Positions 52,259 to 62,856 of a stretch of DNA of 64,000 nt are shown in pieces. The stretch is taken from contig NC_086182.1 of the NCBI RefSeq assembly GCF_023053635.1, positions 4,861,001 through 4,925,000 of the forward strand. Direction: 5' to 3'. A model generated the notes under the pieces. That model was given only the letters and a program-made list of their open reading frames with translations. It had not been told where the DNA came from and made no database searches. The DNA comes from Elgaria multicarinata webbii. Its lineage: Eukaryota > Chordata > Lepidosauria > Squamata > Anguidae. Every line of letters starts with the position of its first letter. Position 1 is the stretch's first letter. The translations under genes were made by a program, and so were the position numbers.

Positions 52259-53349
52259 CTCTAGTCCTCAAACATCCAATATTTCTTCAACTGTAGAGGA
52301 AAATCAACACATTTCCCTACAGAACACGCCTGATGCCCTTGCCCAGTTCCTGTTCATTTCAGTAGATCTTGCCCAGGAGAACTTTGGAGTAGGTTGTGCC
52401 ATGTGGCTCGGATCTTCTCCTATTTTGCCACCCTTGATGTGGTGCCTACGTCCCTCAGGGTAGAGTTATCTCTGCCCCCTTCTTGTTGGGTGTTTGTGCT
52501 CCAGGTTCTACACCAGGATTAACCCGTAAACTTCAGACAAGGTGTGCGTTGCACAATGAGAAGAATGGGAGGGTGATTAAACACTCCTTTTGTGCAGCGC
52601 AAGGCCACCACTTGCGGGCACCACTCCTGACGGCCTCAGCCCATGCAGGCATGGATTCTTTCTGCAGCAACATTGGCTGCTGAGAGGTGATGCAGTACCT
52701 AGATTTGCAAGGCCGCACAAGTGCAGGCAAAGTTTCAATAGTTCTTGATGTAGCTCCATTTTGGCTGTTTACATTAGCAGGCATTCTGAAATAAGGATGT
52801 TTGAAAAATTAATTTTAGTTCATTTTTGACCAGTTCGCCCTTTCCGCGCTGAACCCAGACTTGGATGCATTCTGTGGTCAAAGTCCATAAATTTCCAAGT
52901 CTGCAATGTGATTCGTGGATCAAAAGGAAAATGTGTTAGGCAGTAGGCGTACTTTAAAAAAAATATGCATATGGAAATGCATACTTTTGAAAAACGTGCA
53001 CAAATGCTTTAATTAATGGGAGCAGAATGCGTACATTTCAATGATGCATACAACTGATGCATACATTTGCAAAGCTACGCATAAAAATACACACAAATTT
53101 TTGTGCAAAACGATTTTTTATATATATATATATATTTGGCAATCTGATACGAACTGAGATGGATTAAGTTTCAACGTGGAATTCGGAGAACGTCATCGAG
53201 CTCATGTTTTACTGATGCAAAACGTCCGTACTCTGCGAATATCTGCTCATGGGAAGTCACCGTCCCTCCTTTACTTCCTTATTTGATTTATACCTTGACT
53301 TTGCATAAAGGGAATGGTGCTCAGGGTGGCGAACAAGAACCAAAATTTA

Positions 53350-53640
53350 AAATAAAAACTTAGTTAAAACAATATTATTATTATTATTATTATTTATTTA
53401 TTTATATAGCACCATCAATGTACTAAAAATGCAACAATGAAAGCATTTTTTAAAAAGGGCACAACCTGACCAGCCCACTTACATGCCAAAGGCCTGCTTG
53501 AATAATAAAAAAAAGTCTTTGCCTGCCAGCAGAATGCAGAGCAGGAGCCAACCTAGACTCCTTCGGCAGGGACTTCTGCAACCCTAAATAAACAATAAAT
53601 AAAACCTGGGAGCAGCCACCGAAAAGGCACTTTAGATTAC
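53350..53640 (-). mobile_element. L2-type LINE remnant
   Basis: ATATAGCACCATCAATGTAC (reversed L2 end) with a (ATT)n tract at 53371-53397, and a decayed coding part (CTGGGAGCAGCCACCGAAAA). Confidence 0.6.
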
Positions 53641-53649
53641 TTACCAGCT

Positions 53650-53754
53650 CCATTCAGAAGACACCTTCAACCATGGCTTTAACCATGGGGAATAAAGCAA
53701 AAAGCCTTATTCATCGTGGTTAAAGCCATGGTTTAAGGTGTCTTCTGAACAGGC
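53650..53754. mobile_element. MITE, family C, copy 1 (uninterrupted)
   Basis: ATTCAGAAGACACCTTCAAC and CATGGCTTTAACCATG at the left, TAAAGCCATGGTTTAAGGTG and TCTTCTGAACAGG at the right; about 105 bp palindrome. Confidence 0.75.
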
Positions 53755-53949
53755 CCACCCACATATTTGGCGCAATATGGCCTAGAAGCCCTCCATGCCA
53801 GGGTTTTCCAAAGCTTCTGCCCTCTAGGGACCTTTTCCACGTTGACCTTCTAAGGCGCACACCCCAATCTTGGCAGTCACTTGGCCTCCTTGCCTTTGTT
53901 CTGCATCAGCTGAACCTGCACCCTGGAAGTTATCCAAGAAAGTGTTGTC

Positions 53950-54410
53950 ACAAGCAAAGCAAGGGGAGATCAGAAATGGGGAACAAGGGTTCCCATGAGG
54001 AACTGTTCCTACGACATCCTTCCCACTGCCGCGGTCGGATGCCGGAGAATCGAGCTACCTCAGAAGGCCCCCTGCTCCGCGAACGGGACAATGGTGGCCG
54101 ACTTCGGTCTGCCACGTTCCGTTTGTGGCAGGCACTTGATAAGGCGGGCCCGGTTAGAACTTCGTGGCCTAACCTCTCCAGGGATTGGCACCCCTGGATG
54201 GTCCTCTTTGTCAGGAGCAAACACCCGCCCTTGTGGCGGTGGGATTGGCACCCTGGCCCCGGAGTGGGTAACTCCAGGGAGAGGAGGGAGGGCAGCCGGC
54301 ACTGCGCGCGGGCGTACGAGCCCTCTCTTCTCTGTGGCCTCCCATGGGGGGGGGTCACCCCCTCCCAAAAAAAAGAAACGGGGAACAAGCTGCCCTTACT
54401 GATATTTTTG
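53950..54410. other. GC-rich block with overlapping open frames on both strands
   Basis: CpG-rich compared with its flanks. Frames of 135-147 codons are open on the + strand (53976-54419, 53995-54402) and 146 codons on the - strand (53948-54388). None resembles a known protein; open frames on both strands are expected in GC-rich DNA. Could be a small CpG island, an old insertion or part of the UTR. Confidence 0.35.
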
Positions 54411-54776
54411 TTCGCCTAATGGAACCGTAGGGAGGAAGACTGAAAACTCAGGAGGAGCGTTCCATCCCATGCTGCTCCTGCTCCATGCCTCTGCTTGCCT
54501 TCTGGTTGGGCATTTCTACAATTAATTTCAAAATTGGGCCATAGGGAGGTGTCTGCAGTTTTCTGTTTTCTCTTCCCCTTTTTCTTTTACAAGTTACTGA
54601 TGCACACCAACACCTATCCACAATGATTAAATCACAGTGCAAAAAAAAAAAGGAAAGAAAGATCTTGATGCGATCTTATTAAAATCCCTTTTTGTGGTGT
54701 GATTTAATTGCACACTGATGTCTATCAGTAGCTTGTGAAGGGAAGAAAAAGAAATAAACTGAAAAAAGTGGGCACC

Positions 54777-55062
54777 ATCAGACGGGAGGAAAATTGTGTT
54801 TCATTACCATCACTTTCCCCTTCATCAGATGGGGAAAAAAGAAGAAGTAAACAATGACCACGTGGCCCATTCAGTGGCTGTTTTATCCCGCTGCTTCTCC
54901 TACAGACAGCAGGGGCTGGAAAAGTCAGATTTTCCAGGTCTTATTTTACGACGGGAAAATGAGCAGAAGGCGCGGGAGGCAGACGTCGCCATCAAAAGGA
55001 CCCGCGAAAAACCGTGAGTGCCCAGTAACGAGCATGTGATAAAACGCTCGTCTGATGTTGCA
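54777..55062. mobile_element. Non-autonomous DNA element, family F, copy 3
   Basis: CATCAGACGGGAGGAAAA at the left, AAAACGCTCGTCTGATG at the right, with CGTGGCCCATTCAGTGGCTG and GGACCCGCGAAAAACCGTGA inside. Confidence 0.65.
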
Positions 55063-55652
55063 CTAAGAATGTAGAATGACAGCTCACGAATGCTTTAATG
55101 CTGCTCCAGAAACAAGATCAGGTAATTCAAAGTCCTGAAATCCCAGGGGAAGTTCAGGTGGGGAGAATTTCATTAGCACCCTTATGAAGACCACTTGCCC
55201 TATGCCATGTACCCAAACTGTGACTGCATGTGGCACTTGAAGGCGGACATGCCTCGACCCTTGTTCGTTCACGTCCCATGCAGCCCAGGTTCTGCGTTTC
55301 TCTTCTTGTCCTCTCAAGACCCATGTAACAGATGACAATCACGCGCGCCCCCCCCCCCATCTTCTCCTTCTACTCCGGTTGCCTTGGGACAGACAGTGTC
55401 TCCCCTTGTCAACCAGGCGTGAAGTGTGGTTCCACTGTCCTTTCTCATCCACTTCCGAAATCCTTCTCAGGGCGTTGCAGTTTGCACTCGACGCGTCTTG
55501 AGTCGACCTATGTACAGTATAAAGAATTGGCCGCATGTCTCACTAGCCTTTTTTCCAGCATCTCCTTAACCTCTGTTCACAGCACAACCTGGGGAGACAG
55601 TCGCTGGTTCTTGTTCTCTGTAACTACTTGATAGTCAGTCACTGTATATTTT

Positions 55653-55663
55653 AATAAAATAAA
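55653..55663 (+). terminator. KCNIP3: Distal poly(A) signal, overlapping AATAAA pair
   Basis: TTTTAATAAAATAAACATC at the end of a stretch of non-repetitive sequence. Position and sequence fit the true end of the KCNIP3 transcript. Confidence 0.6.
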
Positions 55664-55949
55664 CATCAAAAAGACAAAGAAGCTTCTGCTCATCTTGTTT
55701 CTCTACCCATCAGGAAGGACCACCATTACTTTTTGTTCCAGTAAAACAAAGGGTGTTGAACTTCAGGCCTGCGGTGCATATCCAGACTATCTGGGGTCCA
55801 AATCCAGCCCTCCGGGATTTGCCAGATGACCTTCTCCTGACCACCAAATTGTGATAGTTTCCTTGCTTTTGCATATTCCCTCACCACGACCACCACATTC
55901 TAAAAGGTCGAAATGCCTCTCCAAAGGCCCAGTTACTGGCAAGAAGAGA
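55664..55949. other. Intergenic, no recognised feature
   Basis: Nothing recognised. Confidence 0.4.
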
Positions 55950-56315
55950 TTTAGGGCTCCTTCAGACAGGGGGAAATCACATTTCCTTACCATGGCGATC
56001 CTTCCTGCTTCTCTTCCGCATTTGCAACATGCTGAAATTACATGAGGGAGAGAACAGCGACGACGTGGCCCATACAGTTCAATGGGACAGCGCTCTCTAG
56101 TGGGCATTTTATAGTGCAACTTTGCCTGCACATGGCAGGAAATCCTGACAAATCCTAATATATCTCAGAAGAGTCAGGTTTTCTGAGGTTTCTTTTTTAT
56201 CGCTAAAACCGGGAGATGGAGTGGGAAACGTGCAGGAGGCTGACAACGTCATCAAAATGACCCGCGAACATCCGTGAGTGGCCAGTCATGAGTGTGCTAT
56301 AAAACACTCATTTAA
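55950..56315. mobile_element. Non-autonomous DNA element, family F, copy 4
   Basis: CTTCAGACAGGGGGAAATCA, CGACGACGTGGCCCATACAG, GACCCGCGAACATCCGTGAG and GAGTGTGCTATAAAACACTC. Confidence 0.6.
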
Positions 56316-57045
56316 AGACGCTCTTAAAAGTAAATTATGTTGGTATTTTTGCCCCTCCCCTTTTGCCTTTGGCCACGCCCATCACTGGAATGCAGCCCCT
56401 GAGAGCTTTTCCAAAACTGAATTTGCCCCTCAGCCTTTGAGAGATTCAACAATCCCGCAGTAAACCATCAAATACAAAAAGGTGAGGACTGAGTAGGTTT
56501 TGGAAAGTGTGTGCAGGGGGGAGGGCATGATAGATCCAGGTGTGTTGGACTGGTAGGTGGGACCTTTAGGCAAGGGAGACACAGGAGGGGCGTTGCGGGT
56601 TGGATCATCAAGCGTTGCGCTTCTCTGTCCATTTGGTTCTGGCCATACAGACAAGCCGCAATCCAGCACAGAATTAAGCACCTTCTATTTCAGTGACGCA
56701 CACAGCCTGATCCTGTTTACTCAGAAGAGAATTTCTCCAGGCTAATTCCAAACATGTAGCATGCATCAGATTGCAGCCTTAAGTGCACATAACTCTGCAG
56801 TAAATTGCACATCCTAGCAATTGCCCATTTTCCATTGGTGTTCATTGCAGCTGCCCAGGACTGATGAAGCGGCTGAATTCTTAGGGACTACTCTCAAGTT
56901 GCTCTCTCTGATTTTCCAGTACCATCACTGAGCTTTTTACACAGAACTGCCTGAGGTCCTCCATTGGCTGTCCCCCAACCCCCAATTTCCTTGCAACTTT
57001 GTTCGTTCTATACCACACTGAAATCCGTCAGCACAACCAATATTC
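56316..57045. other. Intergenic, no recognised gene
   Basis: A decayed copy of the AGAAGTAAG-type short repeat may lie near 56700-56800. Otherwise featureless. Confidence 0.4.
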
Positions 57046-57676
57046 ATAGAATCATAGAATAGCAGAGTTGGAAGGGGCCTACAAGGCCATCGAGTCCAAC
57101 CCCCTGCTCAATGCAGGAATCCACCCTAAAGCATCCCTGACAGATAGCTGTCCAGCTGCCTCTTGAAGGCCTCTAGTGTGGGAGAGCCCACAACCTCCCT
57201 AGGTAGCTGATTCCACCGTTGCACTGCTCTAACAGTCAGGAAGTTTTTCCTGATGTCCAGCCGGAATCTGGCTTCCTGTAACTGGAGCCCGTTATTCCGT
57301 GTCCTGCACTCTGGGAGGATTGAGAAGAGATCCTGGCCCTCCTCTGTGTGACAATCTTTTAAGTATTTGAAGAGTGCTATCCTGTCTCCCCTCAATCTTC
57401 TCTTCTCCAGGCTAAACATGCCCAGTTCTTTCAGTCTCTCTTCATAGGGCTTTGTTTCTAGACCTCTGATCATCCTGGTTGCCCTCTTCTGAACACGTTC
57501 CAGCTTGTCTGCGTCCTTCTTGAATTGTGGAGCCCAGAACTGGACGCGATACTCTAGATGAGGCCTAACCAGGGCCGAATAGAGAGGAACCAGTACCTCA
57601 CGTGATTTGGAAGCTATACTTCTATTAATGCAGCCCAAATAGCATTTGCCTTTCTTGCAGCCATATCGCACTGTTG
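57046..57676 (-). mobile_element. CR1 LINE 3' part with long open frame
   Basis: Tail TTCATAGAATCATAGAATAG; - strand frame 57126-57671 of 181 codons ([20 protein letters not shown] ... [11 protein letters not shown]). Well preserved. Confidence 0.93.
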
Positions 57677-57710
57677 GCTCATTAACCAGAACATTTTAGT
57701 ATTTCAAAGG

Positions 57711-58014
57711 CATAGAAACATAGCAGAGTTGGAAGGGGCCTACAAGGCCATTGAGTCCAACCCCCTTGCTCAGTGCAGGAATCCACCCTAAAGCATCCCT
57801 GACAGATGGTTGTCCAGCTGCCTCTTGAAGGCCTCTAGTGTGGAGAGCCCACAAGCTCCCTAGGCAACTGGTTCCATTGTCGTACTGCTCTAACAGTCAG
57901 GAAGTTTTTCCTGATGTCCAGCCGGAATCTGGCTTCCTGTAACTTGAGCCCATTATTCCGTGTCCTGCACTCTGGGAGGATCGAGAAGAGATCCTGGCCC
58001 TCCAAGTATTTGAA
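57711..58014 (-). mobile_element. CR1 LINE 3' end, subfamily with one-base deletion
   Basis: Tail ATAGAAACATAGCAGAGTTG, then C-terminus. Near 57841 it has GTGTGGAGAGCCC where most copies have GTGTGGGAGAGCCC. Confidence 0.9.
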
Positions 58015-58734
58015 GGGTATATTTCATTTACTCTTCTGAGACATATGTTTATACTATGGCTGTCAGCCATCTATATATTTATTTATTCAATTTATATCCC
58101 GTCTAAATACAAAATACTCTAGGCGGCAGAGTATTGTTTAATCTTCTGCCTTTTAACCAATTATTTCAGAAAATTCAAATGTGCTACCTACCACTGCTCT
58201 AAGGAAGAAGGGGTGTGGCGGGATGCCATCCCATCTTTTCAGACAGACATAACTGAGTGTGGAGTATCCACCCCACTGGCTTTTTCCTCGTATTTTGAGC
58301 ACTGTGTACTCCCAAAATGCCCACAGATGGGCCTTTTGAGATATTGAAGGAAGTGTGTCAGATAACTCCTACTTTAAAATCCATCACGCATTATTTAAAA
58401 GGAAAGCCACTTTTAATATTTTATCATGCTCTAATGCACCAGAACCAAAATAGCTCAGAAATATAAAAATATGCCGTTAGCTTTCGTCTCATTGATTAAA
58501 ATGGTCTCCCATCGATTGAGCACCTAAACCTATATTTCATTACTCTACTTATTAAACCTTTTAAAAGAGTTCTTTGGCATTTGCAGTCACAGAGTTGACA
58601 CAGCTACCCTCTCAATTCTTTCTTTTCCACTGTATTTTTTTCTCCAAGTCCTTTTGGTTTTTGAAAAAGACATTTGACGTTCAGCACACTTTTGCATAAG
58701 TTGCACGTTTAACTTTTATGACCCTGTAGAACCG
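58015..58734. other. Intergenic, no recognised gene
   Basis: An L2-like tail is possible at 58075-58125 (ATTTATATCCCGTCTAAATA). The rest is featureless AT-rich sequence. Confidence 0.4.
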
Positions 58735-58810
58735 TGTATTGTGTAAGGCTCTGCATGTTTACTCAGAAGTAGGCCTCACTGCGTTCAATGGGGCTTACTC
58801 CCAGGTAAGT
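58735..58810. repeat. Old unclassified interspersed repeat
   Basis: TTTACTCAGAAGTAGGCCTC and TTCAATGGGGCTTACTCCCA with GGTAAGT; the same motif is seen at 43213. It is common in squamates and other amniotes, but I cannot name the family. Confidence 0.5.
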
Positions 58811-59018
58811 ATAAATGGTACTGCAGCTCCAATTTCATGCAATATTTGTATAAAACAAACATGCATAATGTAAAGTTCCGTGAAAACTGCAAGCTTGTGC
58901 ACCTTTGATCGACAATTCCCTTGTCTGCAAACCAGATTTCCTGCTTGTTGTTCTTTTACATCCAGACGTCCTCTCATTAGAGTGGTAACAGTCATAGCTG
59001 CTCATGGCAAATGATGTA

Positions 59019-59190
59019 GAATCATAGAATAGCAGAGTTGGAAGGGGCCCACAAGGCCATGGAGTCCAACCCCCTGCTCAATGCAGGAATCCACCCTAAA
59101 GCATCCCCGACAGATGGTTGTCCAGCTGCCTCTTGAAGGCCTCTAGTGTGGAGAGCCCACAACCTCCCTAGGTAACTGATTCCATTGTCA
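59019..59190 (-). mobile_element. CR1 LINE 3' end, subfamily with one-base deletion
   Basis: Tail AGAATCATAGAATAGCAGAG; again GTGTGGAGAGCCC near 59148. Confidence 0.9.
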
Positions 59191-59393
59191 TCCAGGACTC
59201 TATTGTTGCTGAGACTTGACAGCAAAATGCTCCAACTGCCAAAGCTGAAGCAAGTATAAAAATTCCTGCTCTCTCAAATTCCAGTATTGTTGTGTGCAGG
59301 CAAAACTGATCTAAAAATATTGTACTGCAAGTACTTTTTGTACTAGGAAAGGAGAAATAAACTGCCCTGTTGGTTGTTTTTATGCTTTTCATG

Positions 59394-59490
59394 GTTTTAA
59401 TTTTTGTGAACTGCCCAGAGAGCTTTGGCTATTGGGCGGTATAAAAATGTAATAAATAAATAAAATGAAAATAAATAAATAAATAAATTG
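59394..59490 (+). mobile_element. L2-type LINE tail
   Basis: GTGAACTGCCCAGAGAGCTT, GGCTATTGGGCGGTATAAAA and AATAAATAAATAAA tail. Confidence 0.85.
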
Positions 59491-59611
59491 CTACGAAGGT
59501 GAGGTGGGGTGGGCAGATACCATGCCTATGCTCTGGGCTGGACATAATCCATTGTTATTCACACTGTATTTTGGGGGTGGGCAGCACCAAGGCTGCAAGA
59601 GAGCTCCAGAT

Positions 59612-59975
59612 TCAGGGCCAGCCCTATCGTTAGGCAGAAGCAGTTGTCTCAGGCGGCAGATGCCAGTGGCCTCCCACTCCCACCCCCTCCTTCCGAGCTG
59701 GAGCCGTGGCAGTGGGGATGCTTCCATGTTGCTTGCGTTGGCTGGCTGACAGGCTGTCCTTCTCCTGATGGGAGTCAGAGCACTGTCAGAAAGGCCTCTG
59801 GCTGAGCCCTCGGGCCCAGTGAGGACGCTCTCCCATCTCCAGTACCGAGGTAAGCTCCACCTCCCAGTCCCGTCACCTTCCATGCATGGAATTGAGTGGG
59901 GGTGGTGGTTAGGAAGGAGGCACTGCCTTGTCCTACACCTCCAGCAGCAAAATGTCTTGTGCCGGCCCTGGTGAG
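59612..59975. mobile_element. DNA transposon-like repeat, family J, copy 3
   Basis: CAGGGCCAGCCCTATCGTTA, GTTGTCTCAGGCGGCAGATG at the left; GTCTTGTGCCGGCCCTG at the right. Confidence 0.65.
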
Positions 59976-60049
59976 AGTGGTTTACGTGGCCAAAGCAGTG
60001 GGGAAAGTCAGACACACATTTGCAGGTGTTACCTAGGGAGGTACAAATT

Positions 60050-60293
60050 TTTAAAAAAATAATTATTAGAATTTCAATAGAAATACAACACATCTCGCAG
60101 CCGAGTGGGAAGACGGCTGACCAGGTGAGCGTCGTGCCTGCTGCTCTGTCTGCTGTCCAGGGGCAAAACATTGACAGGCAACTCCAAGGCCCACCTGCCA
60201 CTCTCCCTTCTTGGGCATCTTTAAACCAGACGCGGACTGAGCAGGCCTTCAAATAGAGCAGTCCTCTGTGAAAGAGGGCACATGGCCACCCTG
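60050..60293. mobile_element. Family G repeat (uninterrupted copy)
   Basis: AGAAATACAACACATCTCGC, AACTCCAAGGCCCACCTGCC, AAATAGAGCAGTCCTCTGTG and CACATGGCCACCCTG match 40080-40457. Confidence 0.6.
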
Positions 60294-60361
60294 CAAAATA
60301 GTCCAGTGTTAACATGCCATATTGCACATTGGAATTGCGGTCAGGCACAGCCACCTTATGT

Positions 60362-60526
60362 CGGGGGAGCCACCAGTTGTTGGACTACAACTCCCAGCAT
60401 CCCTGTCCACTGGCTATGCTGCCTGGTGCTGATGGGAGTTGAACTCCCAACAAGTTCAACTCCCATGAGCCCCAGCCACCATGGCCAGGGATGCTGGGAG
60501 TTGTAGTACAACAACAACATCTGGAG
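60362..60526. mobile_element. MITE, family E, copy 6 (host of copy 7)
   Basis: TTGGACTACAACTCCCAGCA and CATGGCCAGGGATGCTGGGA then GTTGTAGTACAACAACAACA. Decayed; it includes an extra inverted repeat TTGAACTCCCAAC/GTTCAACTCCC. Confidence 0.65.
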
Positions 60527-60656
60527 CAGCCTTCCTCAACCTGGGGTACTCCAGATGTGTTGGACTGCATCTCCCAGAATGCCCCAGCCAGCTGGCTGGG
60601 GCATTCTGGGAGTTGTAGTGCAACACATCTGGAGCGCCCCAGGTTGAGGAAGGCTG
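60527..60656. mobile_element. MITE, family E, copy 7, with perfect 8-bp duplication
   Basis: CAGCCTTCCTCAACCTGGGG and CCAGGTTGAGGAAGGCTG are inverted ends. ATCTGGAG lies on both sides (60519-60526, 60657-60664). The near-perfect palindrome shows that family E is also hAT-like. Its right arm contains GCATTCTGGGAGTTGTAGT, the reverse of a ZNF143-type motif. Confidence 0.9.
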
Positions 60657-60659
60657 ATC

Positions 60660-60960
60660 TGGAGGCTGACAGGCATTCCTGTCTCTGCTTTCTATGGCGC
60701 GGGCTCCGTTCCTCAGCATGCGACAAATCTCGCGAGAACGGGAAAGAGGGACATGCTGGGGGATGCAGTCCTTGTGGTCAGACTCCATGGAAAGCATCGC
60801 GCACGCGCGGAAAGAGGGAATGACGCCAAGCGCGAACTGCTGCTCAGGCAGGTAGCCATAGAGATAGTAAGACTCTATGGTTGACTTAATCGGGAAGCGG
60901 AAGTTCAGCGACACGTGCTACTCTTCTTACGTATCTCTATGGTAGCAACAAACGTGAAGT
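60660..60960. promoter_or_regulatory. TATA-less promoter-like region, direction unknown
   Basis: Exact TCTCGCGAGA palindrome at 60728-60737, a site of highly active housekeeping promoters bound by BANP. CGCGCACGCGCG (60798-60809) fits the NRF1 consensus YGCGCAYGCGCR. CGGAAGT (60898-60904) fits ETS factors, and CACGTG (60912-60917) is an E-box. CpGs are clustered. This set is typical of a ubiquitously used, possibly two-way promoter. No coding start could be tied to it. Confidence 0.75.
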
Positions 60961-61132
60961 CTTAACTTCCACTGCAAAATATATATAGACAGTTTTTAGT
61001 ATAGAAGCGCAGTCACAGGCTGAATGTGCAGCGTAGGATAAGAGAGATTTACAGCACAATCCTGTGCATGTCTACCCCGAAATAAGTCCTGCTGAAGCCA
61101 ATGGGTGCTTTATTCCCATTTGGCCCATTCTG

Positions 61133-61240
61133 ACCTCCCCCAGACGTATTGGCCTGCAACTCCCATCATTCCCAGGCAGCAGAATGGCCATGCTGACTGG
61201 GGATGATGGGCGTTGCTGAGTATCGAAGGTGTTCCGCAGG
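61133..61240. mobile_element. Palindromic MITE, family E, copy 8
   Basis: CTGCAACTCCCATCATTCCC mirrored by GGGGATGATGGGCGTTGCTG. Confidence 0.65.
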
Positions 61241-61351
61241 CCTCAGTGCCTAAGTAAGATATGAAACCTGTGAAAGAAGAGCAGTGCTGCTATTTTTGTT
61301 CAGGGTCGACACTCAAGTGCTACATACAGCACAGCTACAAAAAGGCCGTGG

Positions 61352-61440
61352 ATTCATTCACTTATTTATAGCATTTTTATCCCGCCCTTCAGCCAAAACA
61401 GGCTCCCCTAAAAGTTTGCTTATAAAAGGAAAGGAGAGTG
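61352..61440 (-). mobile_element. L2-type LINE tail
   Basis: TTATTTATAGCATTTTTATC and CCGCCCTTCAGCCAAAACAG. Confidence 0.55.
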
Positions 61441-61655
61441 GGCGGGAGGAGGAAAAATACAAATCCAGGTCCTAGGTTCTTAGTTGCAAAGTTCTGTAGG
61501 TCCCAGTGGGTAGCAGAAGGAAGGAGGGGTGTCTCCCAGCGGGAGTTGTACCCAGGCTCAGTGGAGGGCTGACTGACTGACGGGCATCCCCCCCACTGAT
61601 TTCTATGGGGGCACCTCTCTCACTTCCCAAGGCACGCTGAACAATGACACGCTCC

Positions 61656-62141
61656 GCAATTCAAGAAGGACGCAGACAAGCTGGGGCGTGTTCAGAAGAG
61701 GGCAACCAGGATGATCAGAGGTCTGGAAACAAAGCCCTATGAAGAGAGACTGAAAGAACTGGGCATGTTTAGCCCGGAGGAGAGAAGATTGAGGGGAGAC
61801 AGGATAGCGCTTTTCAAATACTTAAAAGGTTGTCACACAGAGGAGGGCCAGGATCTCTTCTCGATCCTCCCAGAGTGCAGGACACGGAATCATGGGCTCA
61901 AGTTAAAGGAAGCCAGATTCCGGCTGGACAGCAGGAAAAACTTCCTGACTGTTAGAGCAGCACGACAATGGAATCAGTTACCTAGGGAGGTTGTGGGCTC
62001 TCCCACACTAGAGGCCTTCAAGAGGCAGCTGGACAACCCTCTGTCAGGGATGCTTTAGGGTGGATTCCTGCATTGAGCAGGGGGTTGGACTCGATGGCCT
62101 CGTGGGCCCCTTCCAACTCTGCTATTCTATGATTCTATGAT
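61656..62141 (+). mobile_element. CR1 LINE 3' part with open frame
   Basis: Frame 61711-62058 of 115 codons ([20 protein letters not shown] ... KRQLDNPLSGML), then ATTCTATG tail. Confidence 0.93.
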
Positions 62142-62179
62142 CTCAGGGACAACCGCGAAATCCCCTATCCAGACAGGGA

Positions 62180-62660
62180 GAAAGTTCCTTCTACACTCTT
62201 ATCTCTGTGTCCGGTCATGGGTGTGCGTGCGTGAAAAAAAGTAAAGAAATACCGGCGTCTGATTGGACACCACCACCATCATCATCGTCTGCCGCGGGGC
62301 TTCCTGGGAGCTGTAGTGCGCCTGCCTTGCCTGGCCAAGCGCTGATGCATCGCTAAGGCTGCAGGGAGCGACGCGCAGCTGGAGCCGCGGACAGCTGTTG
62401 GGCAGCCCGGCTGGGGAGCCTCTCGCTGCCGCCGCCTCCTCCTCCTCCAACGGTCTGGAGGTATTTGTGGAGCAGCAGCAGCTGCAGCATGTGTGGGACC
62501 CCCCCCCCCTCCTCCCCATCCCGTCTGCAGGGCTGGGACCCGTGCAAAGGCGGCCAGGTTTGATTTGGAGGCTCGGGGGCGCCCCCCCCCCCAATCTTTC
62601 TGGGGTTTCTGCAGGAGAAGAGCCCCTTCCTGCTGGGCTTGAGAGGAGGATTCCCGCACG
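62180..62660. promoter_or_regulatory. CpG island, possible first exon of a neighbouring gene
   Basis: Dense in GC and CpG (GCGACGCGCAGCTGGAGCCG and around), with C runs at 62500-62508 and 62583-62591. CTGGGAGCTGTAGTGCG at about 62306 recalls the ZNF143 motif reversed. Frames over 100 codons are open on both strands, none recognised. In mammals FAHD2A lies downstream of KCNIP3, but nothing here identifies it. Confidence 0.55.
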
Positions 62661-62856
62661 CACACAGCCCCAGAAAAGACAGGCATCTGCCCTGCACAGG
62701 CTGATTTATATGTCATGACTTACAGTAGAAGCAGGGCTCAGAGAAGTGGGGCAAATTGTAGTCAGGGGAGCTGCGCGTCTGATCAGTTTGCCGTCCAACA
62801 GCTGCTAACTCTCGACCCGCTGCACTCACTTTTTTTTGTTTATTTATTTATTACAT

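Larger units (their letters stand above)
51816..55665 (+). other. KCNIP3: Likely KCNIP3 3' UTR
   Basis: Begins after the TAG. Contains (AC)n at about 51902-51922 and (GGT)n at about 52063-52085, an L2 remnant (53350-53640), a family C MITE (53650-53754), a GC-rich block (53950-54410) and a family F element (54777-55062). It is closed by the overlapping AATAAA signals at 55653-55663. If the proximal ATTAAA (52253) is used instead, the UTR is only about 0.45 kb. Confidence 0.55.

Noticed and set aside
60050-60293. Downstream gene FAHD2A expected from mammalian gene order
   Set aside because: No FAHD2A-like peptide is readable anywhere in 55.7-64 kb.
62199-62718. Open frames over 100 codons on both strands of the CpG island
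   Set aside because: Low-complexity alanine, proline and serine runs from GC-rich DNA; cannot be tied to a known first exon.
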